Assembly: GCF_026210795.1 (NCBI RefSeq)
Contig: NC_089441.1
Coordinates: 248,001 to 312,000 of the forward strand
Direction: 5' to 3'
Origin: Rhizophagus irregularis
Lineage: Eukaryota; Glomeromycota; Glomeromycetes; Glomerales; Glomeraceae
Length of the DNA stretch: 64,000 nucleotides
In this document: positions 39,301 through 51,403 of the stretch, piece after piece
How the letters are laid out: every line of letters starts with the position of its first letter
How positions within the stretch are numbered: position 1 is the stretch's first letter
The notes under the pieces: generated by a model
The model's database searches: none
What the model was told of the DNA's origin: nothing
The model's input: the letters and a program-made list of their open reading frames with translations, nothing else
Program-made: the position numbers and the translations under genes

Positions 39301-39975
39301 ATCTATCCTTAACAGGTAATGCAAAGGATATGTATGATATTATTTTTTTGGTGATGTTATTATTATCGGTATTTAAATTTCCTAATTTATTGCTAGGTGA
39401 TTCAAGTGCATTATCCAATTGGTCGTATACTGATAATCCATCACTTGCAATATTAATTGTTTTATTCTCATTATTGATTGTTGTATACCTTATGAATTTA
39501 TTTATTGGATTACTTAATAATGCAATTGAAAAAGATAATGATAGAGTCTCATATTTAATGCAAAAAGCAGAGGTGCGGTATATTAATATGATTACAAGTA
39601 ATCTACCTATTATTATTTATAATGATTATTCAATTATTATATAAATTACTAAAATTTTAAAATTTTTCTTTTTAGATTCTGGCTGAAATTGAGTTATTTT
39701 ATTTGTTACCACATCAGAGACGTTGGAATTCATGGTTTCCTGAAGTAATGTATGTAAAAAAAAAAAATTTTTTTTTTTATTATTAAGTTTAATAATTACA
39801 AAATATTTATTAACCAAATAAATTTATTTTTAGATATTATTATGCCAATGTTGATATGACTAGAAAAAAAATTAAAGAATTAATTGATGATAATGAATGG
39901 GATTCTAATGAATTCATAGAACTCAAACAGATTCTAATAAAAAAACTCAATATTAAACATAATTTTAACAAATAG
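36370..39975 (+). CDS. WD40-like plus TRP/ion-transport membrane channel
   Basis: Seven exons (36370-36682, 36761-37098, 37179-37299, 37373-38773, 38860-39572, 39676-39749, 39834-39975) keep frame through all six introns and give about 1033 residues. The first ~330 residues carry WD40-like strands (KPITKIEISPKGKYLVTYS, ICWNV, IYEWNL), suggesting a beta-propeller. A helical linker follows, then several membrane helices. FWNLF..VIAYVLPIYTSIRWLQ resembles the S4 region of TRP-type channels. Helices at AIIISVAKQIVSFLVVLLIII and LIVVYLMNLFIGLLNNAI look like S5 and S6, with a long pore loop between. The S6-like LMNLFIGLLN motif is typical of PF00520-type channels. It probably sits in the plasma or vacuolar membrane as a tetrameric cation channel; gating is unknown. 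The penultimate exon ends in phase 2 at a GTATGT donor. Confidence 0.85.
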
Positions 39976-40711
39976 TGTAGTAAGATACTGTACATAATGG
40001 TTATTTCATGGACATCATTGAATTTTTTATGGTACAACCACAATAATCATTATATGTAATTTAATTATTAATGGTTCCATCATGTAGTCTATTTGGTTAT
40101 TTATTAACATTTTCAAACCATGGTTAAAAAAAAATAATAAAGTTTACATAAACTTAACATCACGGATATTAATATTTTTAAAATGATGAGAAGATTTCCA
40201 AAAAAAAAATTCATCATAAAATTATCAAAAAAAATGATTTTAAAATTATTTTTGAGAAGCTTGAATTCTTGAATTGATAAAAAATCATAAAAGAATGTTA
40301 ATTTTTGATTCGCAATTGTTTATATTGAAGTTGTTGATAATTCTAATTGACAAAGATAGTGATGACTTCTTTAATCACTTAAGTTTATTTAGACGATAAA
40401 TATTATCTACTAAACAAGTTATTACTAAGATAATTATTTCTTAAAGTGAACGAACTTTGGTAATATACTATTATTCAATAAACGCATATTAAAAGAATAG
40501 AAATCGTTACCTTCAATGCACATACAGCTGCAGCTGCAGTAACATTTTTGAAAAATCCGGCGCAACAATCATAAAAAATAATACCCGAAATCTTGGCAGG
40601 TATATTTCATGGTTTTTGGGATTTGTATGATGTTGAGAGTTTTTGGTTTCTCGTTTTACTATTTTTATAATTTAAAACAATACCACAAAGTAATGCATGT
40701 GCTAATATGTA
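39976..40711. other. Intergenic, no gene seen
   Basis: Downstream flank of the channel gene, with AATAATAAAG-type words near 40134 that could be polyadenylation signals. A small CAGCTGCAGCTGCAG run lies at about 40526. Confidence 0.35.
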
Positions 40712-41217
40712 CACAGTGAAATTCGATAAACCGGATATTTGATAAACCGGATTTGGGCCTAAACCGGACTTTTTTGCTGGAACCAAATCACGTATATTAA
40801 AATAGGCTCGATATAACGGAGTTTACTAGTAAAAGCTCGATATTTGCTATAACGGATCAATTTTCTAACCAGCTATAGTAAAAATGATTCGATAAACCGG
40901 ATCACGTGACTGGGAACCAATAAAATTTAAGTAACGTGATTCGGTAAATCTTAAATTTGGCCGGAATTATAAAAATCTTAATTTCGGCTGAAGTTAAGTA
41001 TTACTTATATATTCAATTAAAATATTTTATATTCATTTTCATGACCTCTATAACTTAAAACTAGATGAAAAAATCAAATTATAGTGTATATTAGTTTTAT
41101 TAGCATGAAAATTTTTTAAAAATTCAATATAATAGATTTTCAATATATCGAAATTTTTTCTCTAAACCGGATATTTTTAGTGGAACCGATAGATCCGGTT
41201 TATCGAATTTCACTGTG
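40712..41217. mobile_element. pogo/Tigger-like MITE
   Basis: A 506-bp element with inverted termini CACAGTGAAATTCGATAAAC and GTTTATCGAATTTCACTGTG, flanked by TA on both sides (40710-40711, 41218-41219). CAGTG(A)AA-type ends with TA duplication are characteristic of pogo/Fot1 elements. The motif ATAAACCGGAT recurs inside. No transposase, so it depends on an autonomous relative. Confidence 0.75.
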
Positions 41218-41448
41218 TAGTTCTCAACTGGCTATTTCCGTTGGATATTCTTGACTATAGCTTAAAACTTTTTCCTTTTTCTGTATTGATTTCTCTAAAA
41301 AAAAAGTATGAAAAATAATTTATTTATTTAATTATACAATAATATATAAATTAACAAGTCATTTTCAAGATTTGGTTATGTAATCAAATAAAATTTTAAC
41401 TGAATATTAACTAGCTAAAAAAAGGAATAAGTATAATATTTGATAATT

Positions 41449-44400
41449 TTACGTGTAAGTAAGGATTATTTTGATTTGTTCTTCATTGATCAATTTTTGT
41501 TCCAATTGAACAATCTTTTCTTCCAATTGAACAATTTTTTTTTCCAACTTGGCCTTTAATTTAATAGTAAGCTTTTGATTTTGTGAGAGACCTTTTACCA
41601 TATCGTGCAACTCAATTTTTTCTTGTTCTATTTGTTCATAATTAATTCGAAATTGATTTAATTGATTTTCTAATTGCTCTTTTTGTTCAATTAAAGCTTG
41701 TTTTTCATTTTGCAAACAAGTAATTAGAGACTGTAAAGTATTTTCTTTTTCCGCAAATTCTCTAATTTGTGCAGTTGAGTTAAATCTCAAATCTTGATAA
41801 TTTTGTTCCAATTGAAAATTTTGTAGTTGTAAATTAACTAATTCCGATTTATATGCTAAAATCGTTTCTTTTAATTCATTTTGAGAAAATTGATAATTAG
41901 TTTCAGCAAACTTCTCTAGCTTAATAAAATTTTCTTCCGTTTTCTTATAATTAATTCGGAATTGAATTTGTTGAAATGTTAATGCTTTAATATCAGCTTT
42001 TAATTGATCTTGCAGATTATTTTTTCCTCGATTTAACTGACTGGTTTGTTTTAACCATTCAGATAAATTGCTAGAAAAGCCTTGCTTTTCATTTTGCAAA
42101 CAAGTAATTAGGGTCCTGAAAGTATTTTCTTTTTCCGCAAATTCTCTAATTTGTGCAGTTGAGTTAAATCTCAAATCTTGATAATTTTGTTCCAATTGAT
42201 TTTGACGTGTTAAAATCATTTCTTCTATTTCATTTTGAGAAACTTGAAAATGACTTATATTTTCATCTTCTATTTTCTTCTTATTAATTTGAGATTGTGT
42301 TAATTGGTGACTTTTATATTGACCTTGTTGAAATTTCAATTCTTGAATATCAACTTCTGATTGAGCCAATTGTTCTTGCGGATTATTTTTTTCTTGATTT
42401 AACTGACTGGTTTGTTTTAACCGTTCAGATAAATTTCTAGAAAAGTCTTGCTTTTTATTTTGTGGGTTTTCTATTTCTGCAAATTAACTGCTAAGTTAGA
42501 TTTCAAATTTTGATTAATTAATTATATAATTAAATAAATTACTTACCCTCTAATAATTTTTAAAATAAAGAATTTAGTTATTTTTAATTATACGCAAATA
42601 TTATATAAATATAATAGAATTAAATAAATAACTTACTAGTAACTAAAGAAAATATTTGAAATAAAAAATTCAGTTAGTTTAAATTATATATAAATATCAT
42701 ATAAATATAATAAATTACTTACGATCTAAAATATTTGAATAATTTTTTAAATAAAGAATTTAGTTAGTTTAAATCATATGTAAATATTATATAAATATAA
42801 TAAAATTACTTACGTTCTAAAATATTTGAATAATTTTTTAAATAAAGAATTTAGTTGGTTTAAATTATATGTAAATATTATATAAATATAATAGAATTAA
42901 ATAAGTAACTTACTCGCTATATTATTAAATAAATAATTTTTTGAATAAAGAATTTAATTAGTTCAAATTATATGCAAATATTATATAAATATAACAGAAT
43001 TAAATAAATAACTTACGAACTATATATTATTAAATAAATAATTTTTTACATAAAGTATTTAGTTAGTTTAAATCATATGTAAATATTATATAAATATAAT
43101 AGAATTAAATAAATAACTTACTCCCTATATTATTAAATAAATAATTTTTTTAAATAAAGAATTTAGTTAGTTTAAATTATATGTAAATATTATATAAATA
43201 TAATAGACTTACTTACGTTCTAAAATATTTGAATAATTTTTAAAAAAAGAATTTAGTTAGTTTAAATTATATGTAAATATTATATAAATATAATAGAATT
43301 AAATAAATAACTTACTCCCTTTATTATTAAATAAATAATTTTTTTAAATAAAGAATTTAGTTAGTTTAAATTATATGCAAATATTATATAAATATAATAG
43401 ATTTACTTACATTCTAAAATATTTGAATAATTTTCTAAATAAAGAATTTAGTTAGTTAAATTATACGTAAATTATTATATAAATATAATAAATTACTTAC
43501 GTTCTAAAATATTTGAATAATTTTTTAAATAAAGAATTTAGTTAGTTTAAATCATATGTAAATATTATATAAATAATATAGAATTAAATAAATAATTTAC
43601 CAACTAAAAGAAATTACAAAATAATTTTTAAAGAATTCAGTTAGTTTAAATTATACATAAATTATTATATAAATATAATAAATTACTTACGTTCTAAAAT
43701 ATTTGAATAATTATTAAATAAAGTATTTAGTTAGTTTAAATCATATGTAAATTATTATATAAATATAATAATAAATTACTTACGTTCTAAAATATTTGAA
43801 TAATCATTAAATAAAGTATTTAGTTAGTTTAAATCATATGTAAATATTATATAAATATAATGGAATCGAATAAATAACTTACCCGCTATATTATTGAATG
43901 CTTTTTTAATTTTTTAAATAAAAAATTTAGTTAGCTTACATTATATGTAAATATGATATAAACATAATAGAATTAAATAAATAATTTACCAACTAAAAGG
44001 AATTACAAAATAATTTTATAAATAAAGTATTTAGTTAGTTTAAATCATATGTAAATATTATATAAACATAATAGAATTAAATAAATAACTTACAAGCTAT
44101 ATTATTAAATAAATAATTTTTTAAAATAAAGAATTTAGTTAGTTTAAATTATACATAAATATTATATAAATATAACAGAATTAAATAAATAACTTACAAG
44201 CTATATTATTAAATAAATAATTTTTTAAATAAAGAATTTAGTTAGTTTAAATCATATGTAAATATTATATAAATATAATATAATTACTTACGTTCTAAAA
44301 TATTTGAATAATTTTTTAAATAAAGAATTTAGTTAGTTTAAATTATATGTAAATATTATATAAATATAATAGAATTAAATAAGTAACTTACTCGCTATAT

Positions 44401-47400
44401 TATTAAATAAATAATTTTTTAAATAAAGAATTTAGTTAGTTTAAATTATATATAAATATTATATAAATATAATAGGATTAAATAAATAACTTACAAACTA
44501 TATTATTGAATAAATTATTTTTAAATGAAGAATTTAGTTAGTTTAAATTATATGTAAATATTATATAAATATAATAGGATTAAATAAATAACTTACAAAC
44601 TATATTATTAAATAAATAATTTTTTTAAATAAAGAAATTAGTTAGTTTAAATTATCATACATAAATATTAGTATATAAATATAACAGAATTAAATAAATA
44701 ACTTACAAGCTATATTATTAAATAAATAATTTTTTAAATAAAGAATTTAGTTAGTTTTAATTATACGCAAATATTATATAAATATAATAGAATTACTTAC
44801 GATCTAAAATATTTGAATAATTTTTTAAATAAAGAATATAGTTAGTTTAAATCATATGTAAATATTATATAAATATAATAGAATTAAATAAATAAATTAC
44901 TCCCTATATTATTAAATAAATAATTTTTTTAAATAAAGAAATTAGTTAGTTTAAATTATATGTAAATATTATATAAATATAATAGATTTACTTACGTTCT
45001 AAAATATTTGAATAATTTTTTAAATAAAGAATTTAGTTAGTTTAAATTATATGTAAATATTATATAAATATAATAGAATTAAATAAATAATTTACCAACT
45101 AAAAAAAATTACAAAATAATTTTTAAATAAAGAATTTAGTTAGTTTAAATTATATGTAAATATTATATAAATATAATAGAGTCAAATAAATAACTTACAC
45201 CCTATATTATTAAATAAACAAGTTTTTTAAATAAAGAATTTAGTTAGTTTAAATTATATGTAAATTATATGTAAATATTACATAAACATAATAGAATTAA
45301 ATAAACAACTTACAAGCTATATTATTAAATAAATAATTTTTTTAAATAAAGAATTTAGTTAGTTTAAATTATATGTAAATATTATATAAATATAATAGAT
45401 TTACTTACGTTCTAAAATATTTGAATAATTTTTTAAATAAAGAATTTCATTAGTTTAAATTATATGTAAACATTATATAAATATAATAGAATTAAATAAA
45501 TAACTTACTCCCTTTATTATAAAATAAATAATTTTTTTAAATAAAGAATTTAGTTAGTTTAAATTATATGTAAATATTATATAAATATAATAGATTTACT
45601 TACGTTCTAAAATATTTGAATAATTTTTTAAATAAAGAATTTAGTTAGTTTAAATTATACGTAAATTATTATATAAATATAATAAATTACTTACGTTCTA
45701 AAATATTTGAATGATTTTTTAAATAAAGAATTTAGTCAGTTTAAATCATATGTAAATATTATATAAATAATATAGAATTAAATAAATAATTTACCAACTA
45801 AAAGAAATTACAAAATAATTTTTTAAATAAAAAATTTAGTTAGTTTAAATTATACATAAATCATTATATAAATATAATAAATTACTTACGTTCTAAAATA
45901 TTTGAATAATTATTAAATAAAGTATTTAGTTAGTTTAAATCATATGTAAATATTATATAAATATAATGGAATTGAATAAATAACTTACCCCCTATATTAT
46001 TGAATGATTTTTTAATTTTTAAATAAAGAATTTAGTTAGTTTAAATTATATGTAAATATTATATAAACATAATAGAATTAAATAAATAAATTACTCCCTA
46101 TATTATTAAATAAATAATTTTTTAAATAAAGAATTTAGTTAGTTTAAATTATACGTAAATTATTATATAAATATAATAAATTACTTACGTTCTAAAATAT
46201 TTGAATAATTATTAAATAAAGTATTTAGTTAGTTTAAATTATACGTAAATCATTATATAAATATAATAAATTACTTACGTTCTAAAATATTTGAATAATT
46301 ATTAAATAAAGTATTTAGTTAGTTTAAATCATATGTAAATATAAATAATATAGAATTAAATAAATAATTTACCAACTAAAAGAAATTACAAAATAATTTT
46401 TTAAATAAAGAATTTAGTTAGTTTAAATCATACGTAAATTATTATATAAATATAATAAATTACTTACGTTCTAAAATATTTGAATAATTATTAAATAAAG
46501 TATTTAGTTTTAAATTATATGTAAATATTATATAAATATAATGGAATTGAATAAATAACTTACCCACTATATTATTGAATGATTTTTTAATTTTTTAAAT
46601 AAAAAATTTAGTTTAGTTTAAATTATATGTAAATATTATATAAACATAATAGAATTAAATAAATAACTTACAAGCTATATTATTAAATAAATAATTTTTT
46701 TAAATAAAGAATTTAGTTAGTTTAAATTATACATAAATATTATATAAATATAACAGAATTAAATAAATAACTTACAAGCTATATTATTAAATAAATAATT
46801 TTTTTAAATAAAGAATTTAGTTACTTTAAATTATATGTAAATATTATATAAACATAATAGAATTAAATAAATAATTTACCAACTGAAAGAAATTACAAAA
46901 TAATTTTTTAAATAAAGAATTTAGTTAGTTTAAATTATATGTAATTATTATATAAATATAAATAGAATTAAATAAATAACTTACTCCCTTTATTATTAAA
47001 TAAATAATTTTTTAAATAAAGAATTTAGTTAGTTTAAATTATATGTAAATATTATATAAATATAATAGATTTACTTACGTTCTAAAATATTTGAATAATT
47101 TTTTAAATAAAGAATTTAGTTAGTTTAAATTATACATAAAATATTATATAAATATAATAAATTACTTACGTTCTAAAATATTTGAAAAATTTTTTAAATA
47201 AAGAATTTAGTTAGTTTAAATCATATGTAAATATTATATAAATAATATAGAATTAAATAAATAATTTACCAACTAAAAGAAATTACAAAATAATTTTTTA
47301 AATAAAAAATTAGTTAGTTTAAATGATACATAAATTATTATATAAATATAATAAATTACTTACGTTCTAAAATATTTGAATAATTATTAAATAAAGTATT

Positions 47401-50400
47401 CAGTTAGTTTAAATCATATGTAAATAATATATAAATATAATGGAATTGAATAAATAACTTACCCGCTATATTATTGAATGATTTTTTATTTTTTCAAATA
47501 AAAAATTTAGTTAGTTTACATTATATGTAAATATTATATAAACATAATAGAATTAAATAAATAATTTACCAACTAAAAGAAATTACAAAATAATTTTTTA
47601 AATAAAGAATTTAGTTAGTTTACATTATATGTAAATATTATATAAACATAATAGAATTAAATAAATAATTTACCAACTAAAAGAAATTACAAAATAATTT
47701 TTTAAATAAAGAATTTAATTAGTTTAAATAATATGTAAATATTATATAAATATAATAGATTTACTTACATTCTAAAATATTTGAAATAAAGAATTTAGTT
47801 AGTTTAAATTATATGTAAATATTATATAAATATAATGGAATTGAATAAATAACTTACCCCCTATATTATTGAATGATTTTTTAATTTTTAAATAAAGAAT
47901 TTAGTTAGTTTAAATTATATGTAAATATTATATAAATATAATAAAATTAAATAAATAACTTACTCCCTATATTATTAAATAAATAATTTTTTTAAATAAA
48001 GAATTTAGTTAGTTTAAATTATATGTAAATATTATATAAATATAATAGATTTACTTACGTTCTAAAATATTTGAATAATTTTTTAAATAAAGAATTTAGT
48101 TAGTTTAAATTATATGTAAATGTTATATAAATATAATAGAATTAAATAAATAACTTACTCCCTATATTATTAAATAAATAATTTTTTTAAATAAAGAATT
48201 TAGTTAGTTTAAATTATATGTAAATATTATATAAATATAATAGATTTACTTACGTTCTAAAATATTAGAATAATTTTCTAAATAAAGAATTTGGTTAGTT
48301 TAAATTATATGTAAATATTATATAAAAATAATAGAATTAAATAAATAATTTACCAACTAAAAGAAATTACAAAATAATTTTTTTAAATAAAGAATTTAGT
48401 TAGTTTAAATTATATGTAAATATTATATAAATATAATAGATTTACTTACATTCTAAAATATTTGAATAATTTTTTAAATAAAGAATTTAGTTAGTTTAAA
48501 TCATATGTAAATATTATATAAATATAATAGATTTACTTACGTTCTAAAATATTTGAATAGTTTTTTAAATAAAGAATTTAGTTAGTTTAAATCATATGTA
48601 AATATAAATAATATAGAATTAAATAAATAATTTACCAACTAAAAGAAATTGCAAAATAATTTTTTAAATAAAAAATTTAGTTAGTTTAAATTATACATAA
48701 ATTATTATATAAATATAATAAATTACTTACGTTCTAAAATATTTGAATAATTTTTTAAATAAAGAATTTAGTTAGTTTAAATTATACGTAAATTATTATA
48801 TGAATATAATAAATTACTTACGTTCTAAAATATTTGAATAATTTTTTAAATAAAGAATTTAGTTAGTTTAAATCATATGTAAATATTATATAAATAATAT
48901 AGAATTAAATAAATAATTTACCAACTTAAAGAAATTACAAAATAATTTTTTAAATAAAGAATTTAGTTAGTTTAAATTATACGTAAATTTTTATATGAAT
49001 ATAATAAATTACTTACGTTCTAAAATATTTGAATAATTTTTTAAATAAAGAATTTAGTTAGTTTAAATCATACATAAATTATTATATAAATATAATAAAT
49101 TACTTACGTTCTAAAATATTTGAATAATTATTAAATAAAGTATTTAGTTTTAAATTATATGTAAATATTATATAAATATAATGGAATTGAATAAATAACT
49201 TACCCACTATATTATTGAATGATTTTTTAATTTTTTAAATAAAAAATTTAGTTTAGTTTAAATTATATGTAAATGTTATATAAATAATAGAATTAAATAA
49301 ATAAATTACTCCCTATATTATTAAATAAATAATTTTTTTAAATAAAGAATTTAGTTAGTTTAAATTATATGTAAATATTATATAAATATAATAGATTTAC
49401 TTACATTCTAAAATATTTGAATAATTTTCTAAATAAAGAATTTAGTTAGTTTAAATTATACGTAAATTATTATATAAATATAATAAATTACTTACGTTCT
49501 AAAATATTTGAATAATTTTTTAAATAAAGAATTTAGTTAGTTTAAATCATACATAAATTATTATATAAATATAATAAATTACTTACGTTCTAAAATATTT
49601 GAATAATTTTTTAAATAAAGAATTTAGTTAGTTTAAATTATACGTAAATTATTATATGAATATAATAAATTACTTACGTTCTAAAATATTTGAATAATTT
49701 TTTAAATAAAGAATTTAGTTAGTTTAAATCATATGTAAATATTATATAAATAATATAGAATTAAATAAATAATTTACCAACTTAAAGAAATTACAAAATA
49801 ATTTTTTAAATAAAGAATTTAGTTAGTTTAAATTATACGTAAATTTTTATATAAATATAATAAATTACTTACGTTCTAAAATATTTGAATAATTTTTTAA
49901 ATAAAGAATTTAGTTAGTTTAAATCATATGTAAATATTATATAAATAATATAGAATTAAATAAACAATTTACCAACTAAAAGAAATTACAAAATAATTTT
50001 TTAAATAAAGAATTTAGTTAGTTTAAATTATACGTAAATTATTATATGAATATAATAAATTACTTACGTTCTAAAATATTTGAATAATTTTTTAAATAAA
50101 GAATTTAGTTAGTTTAAATCATATGTAAATATTATATAAATAATATAGAATTAAATAAATAATTTACCAACTTAAAGAAATTACAAAATAATTTTTTAAA
50201 TAAAGAATTTAGTTAGTTTAAATTATACGTAAATTTTTATATGAATATAATAAATTACTTACGTTCTAAAATATTTGAATAATTTTTTAAATAAAGAATT
50301 TAGTTAGTTTAAATCATATGTAAATATTATATAAATAATATAGAATTAAATAAACAATTTACCAACTAAAAGAAATTACAAAATAATTTTTTAAATAAAG

Positions 50401-50907
50401 AATTTAGTTAGTTTAAATTATACGTAAATTATTATATAAATATAATAAATTACTTACTTTCTAAAATATTTGAATAATTATTAAATAAAGTATTTAGTTA
50501 GATTAAATCATATGTAAATATTATATAAACATAATAGAATTAAATAAATAACTTACTCCCTATATTATTAAATAAATAATTTTTTTAAATAAAGAATTTA
50601 GTTAGTTTAAATTATATGTAAATATTATATAAATATAACAGAATTAAATAAATAACTTACAAGCTATATTATTGAATAAATAATTTTTTAAATAAAGAAT
50701 TTAGTTAGTTTAAATTATATGTAAATATTATATAAATATAATAGGATTAAATAAATATCTTACAAGCTATATTATCAAATAAATAATTTTTTAAATCAAG
50801 AATTTAGTTAGTTTAAATTATATGTAAATGTTATATAAATATAATAGGATTAAGTAAATAACTAAGTTCATTCTATATACTTTGCCTTTTTTATAAATTT
50901 GAGCCAT
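41449..50907 (-). CDS. Coiled-coil protein gene with giant micro-exon/intron array (copy A)
   Basis: The coding exon 42476-41449 gives about 341 residues of Gln/Glu/Lys/Leu heptad-rich coiled coil. It includes an internal duplication: the block LEQNYQDLRFNSTAQIREFA..NEKQ appears twice. Upstream, the reading frame is set by a TTTGCAG acceptor at 42477, which requires a phase-1 entry. A candidate first exon (MAQIYKKGK) lies at 50907-50881, separated by about 85 tandem intron units. Exon 1 here is 27 nt, one short of the 28 nt in copy B, so with this start the frame would miss the coiled-coil frame unless another donor or start is used. The C-terminus is cut short: after INEEQIKIILT the sequence joins the 3' flank, by deletion relative to copy B. 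Function unknown; probably oligomerising or scaffold-like. Confidence 0.55.
42540..50870 (-). repeat. Tandem array of ~85 intron-like units separated by 3-nt exons
   Basis: Each ~97-bp unit, read on the minus strand, has a donor (GTAAGT or GTAAAT), AT-rich sequence with TTTATATAA, a CTAACTAAATTC branch-point-like motif, TTTATTTAAA, then an acceptor TTTTAG, ATATAG or TTTTAG-type, and exactly 3 nt before the next donor (one unit, near 42640, has 6). I count about 85. The triplets are mainly AAC (about 38), TTG (about 16), GGA and CTT, with a few AAT, CGG, GGG, TGG, CGA, TTT, ATC and others. The triplet correlates with the intron 3' type: AAC with AAATATTTTAG, TTG with TTTCTTTTAG plus GTAAAT, the rest with AATAATATAG. 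The array contains no frames of its own. Confidence 0.85.
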
Positions 50908-51403
50908 TATTACTGAATAATATTATATTGAAACTCTTCAAAAACAACAGGGTAAATATGTTACCTTTTATTAAACGCCTTTATTAGTATATATATATAG
51001 TTGTGCTCTGTGTAATATGCAAAATGCAGATGATCGTCAAGTTTCAGAGCCAGATTTATCTAGTAAAAATGAAAGAGCAGTTTAAAAACTTCCCTTTAAA
51101 GAATCACGACATTTAAAGATTAAAATGCTTTTTGAAGGGGCTGACTATAAAAATTCTTACTGATTATGAAGTTGTATCTTTTTTTTGTTTATTCTGTAAT
51201 TATTATGATTTTTTTTCTGATGTTAAAATAAGAAATGTTGCGCAGTAATTTTATGTAGATCATTTTGTAGATCATTTCGTAGATTTTCTGAAAAATTTGC
51301 TCCAATCGGCAATCATGCAATTGCTGATCTCTTTTTTTGGTAATGCCAGCAGAGTTTTGTGACGCCTTAAAATCATCTACTGGCATTATGCGCCCGATCA
51401 TTA
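50908..51403. other. Duplicated 5' flank with a tiny plus-strand frame
   Basis: This is the upstream region of copy A. A small divergent frame, ATG 51017 to TAA 51085 (MQNADDRQVSEPDLS start), corresponds to a longer 32-codon frame in copy B (61995-62093); a one-base difference breaks it here. It may be a gene relic or part of a shared bidirectional promoter region. Confidence 0.3.

Larger units (their letters stand above)
41328..51392. repeat. Segmental duplication, copy A
   Basis: Homologous to 57727-62291 in the same orientation. Shared blocks are the 3' flank (AATTAACAAGTCATTTTCAAGATTTGG type), the coiled-coil exon, the intron array, exon 1 with ATGGCTCAA, and about 480 bp of 5' flank ending at GGCATTATGC. 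Relative to copy B, copy A has a much larger array, lacks the RRM-like exon, and has lost about 1.4 kb of the 3' coding region. Confidence 0.8.

Noticed and set aside
38675-40043. Short frames overlapping the channel gene
   Set aside because: Other-frame or antisense readings of well-supported channel exons and introns.
42540-50870. CRISPR-like array
   Set aside because: Regular repeats with short variable parts, but units are AT-rich, degenerate and contain GT, CTAAC and AG splice signals; the variable part is only 3 nt and the setting is a eukaryotic nuclear genome.
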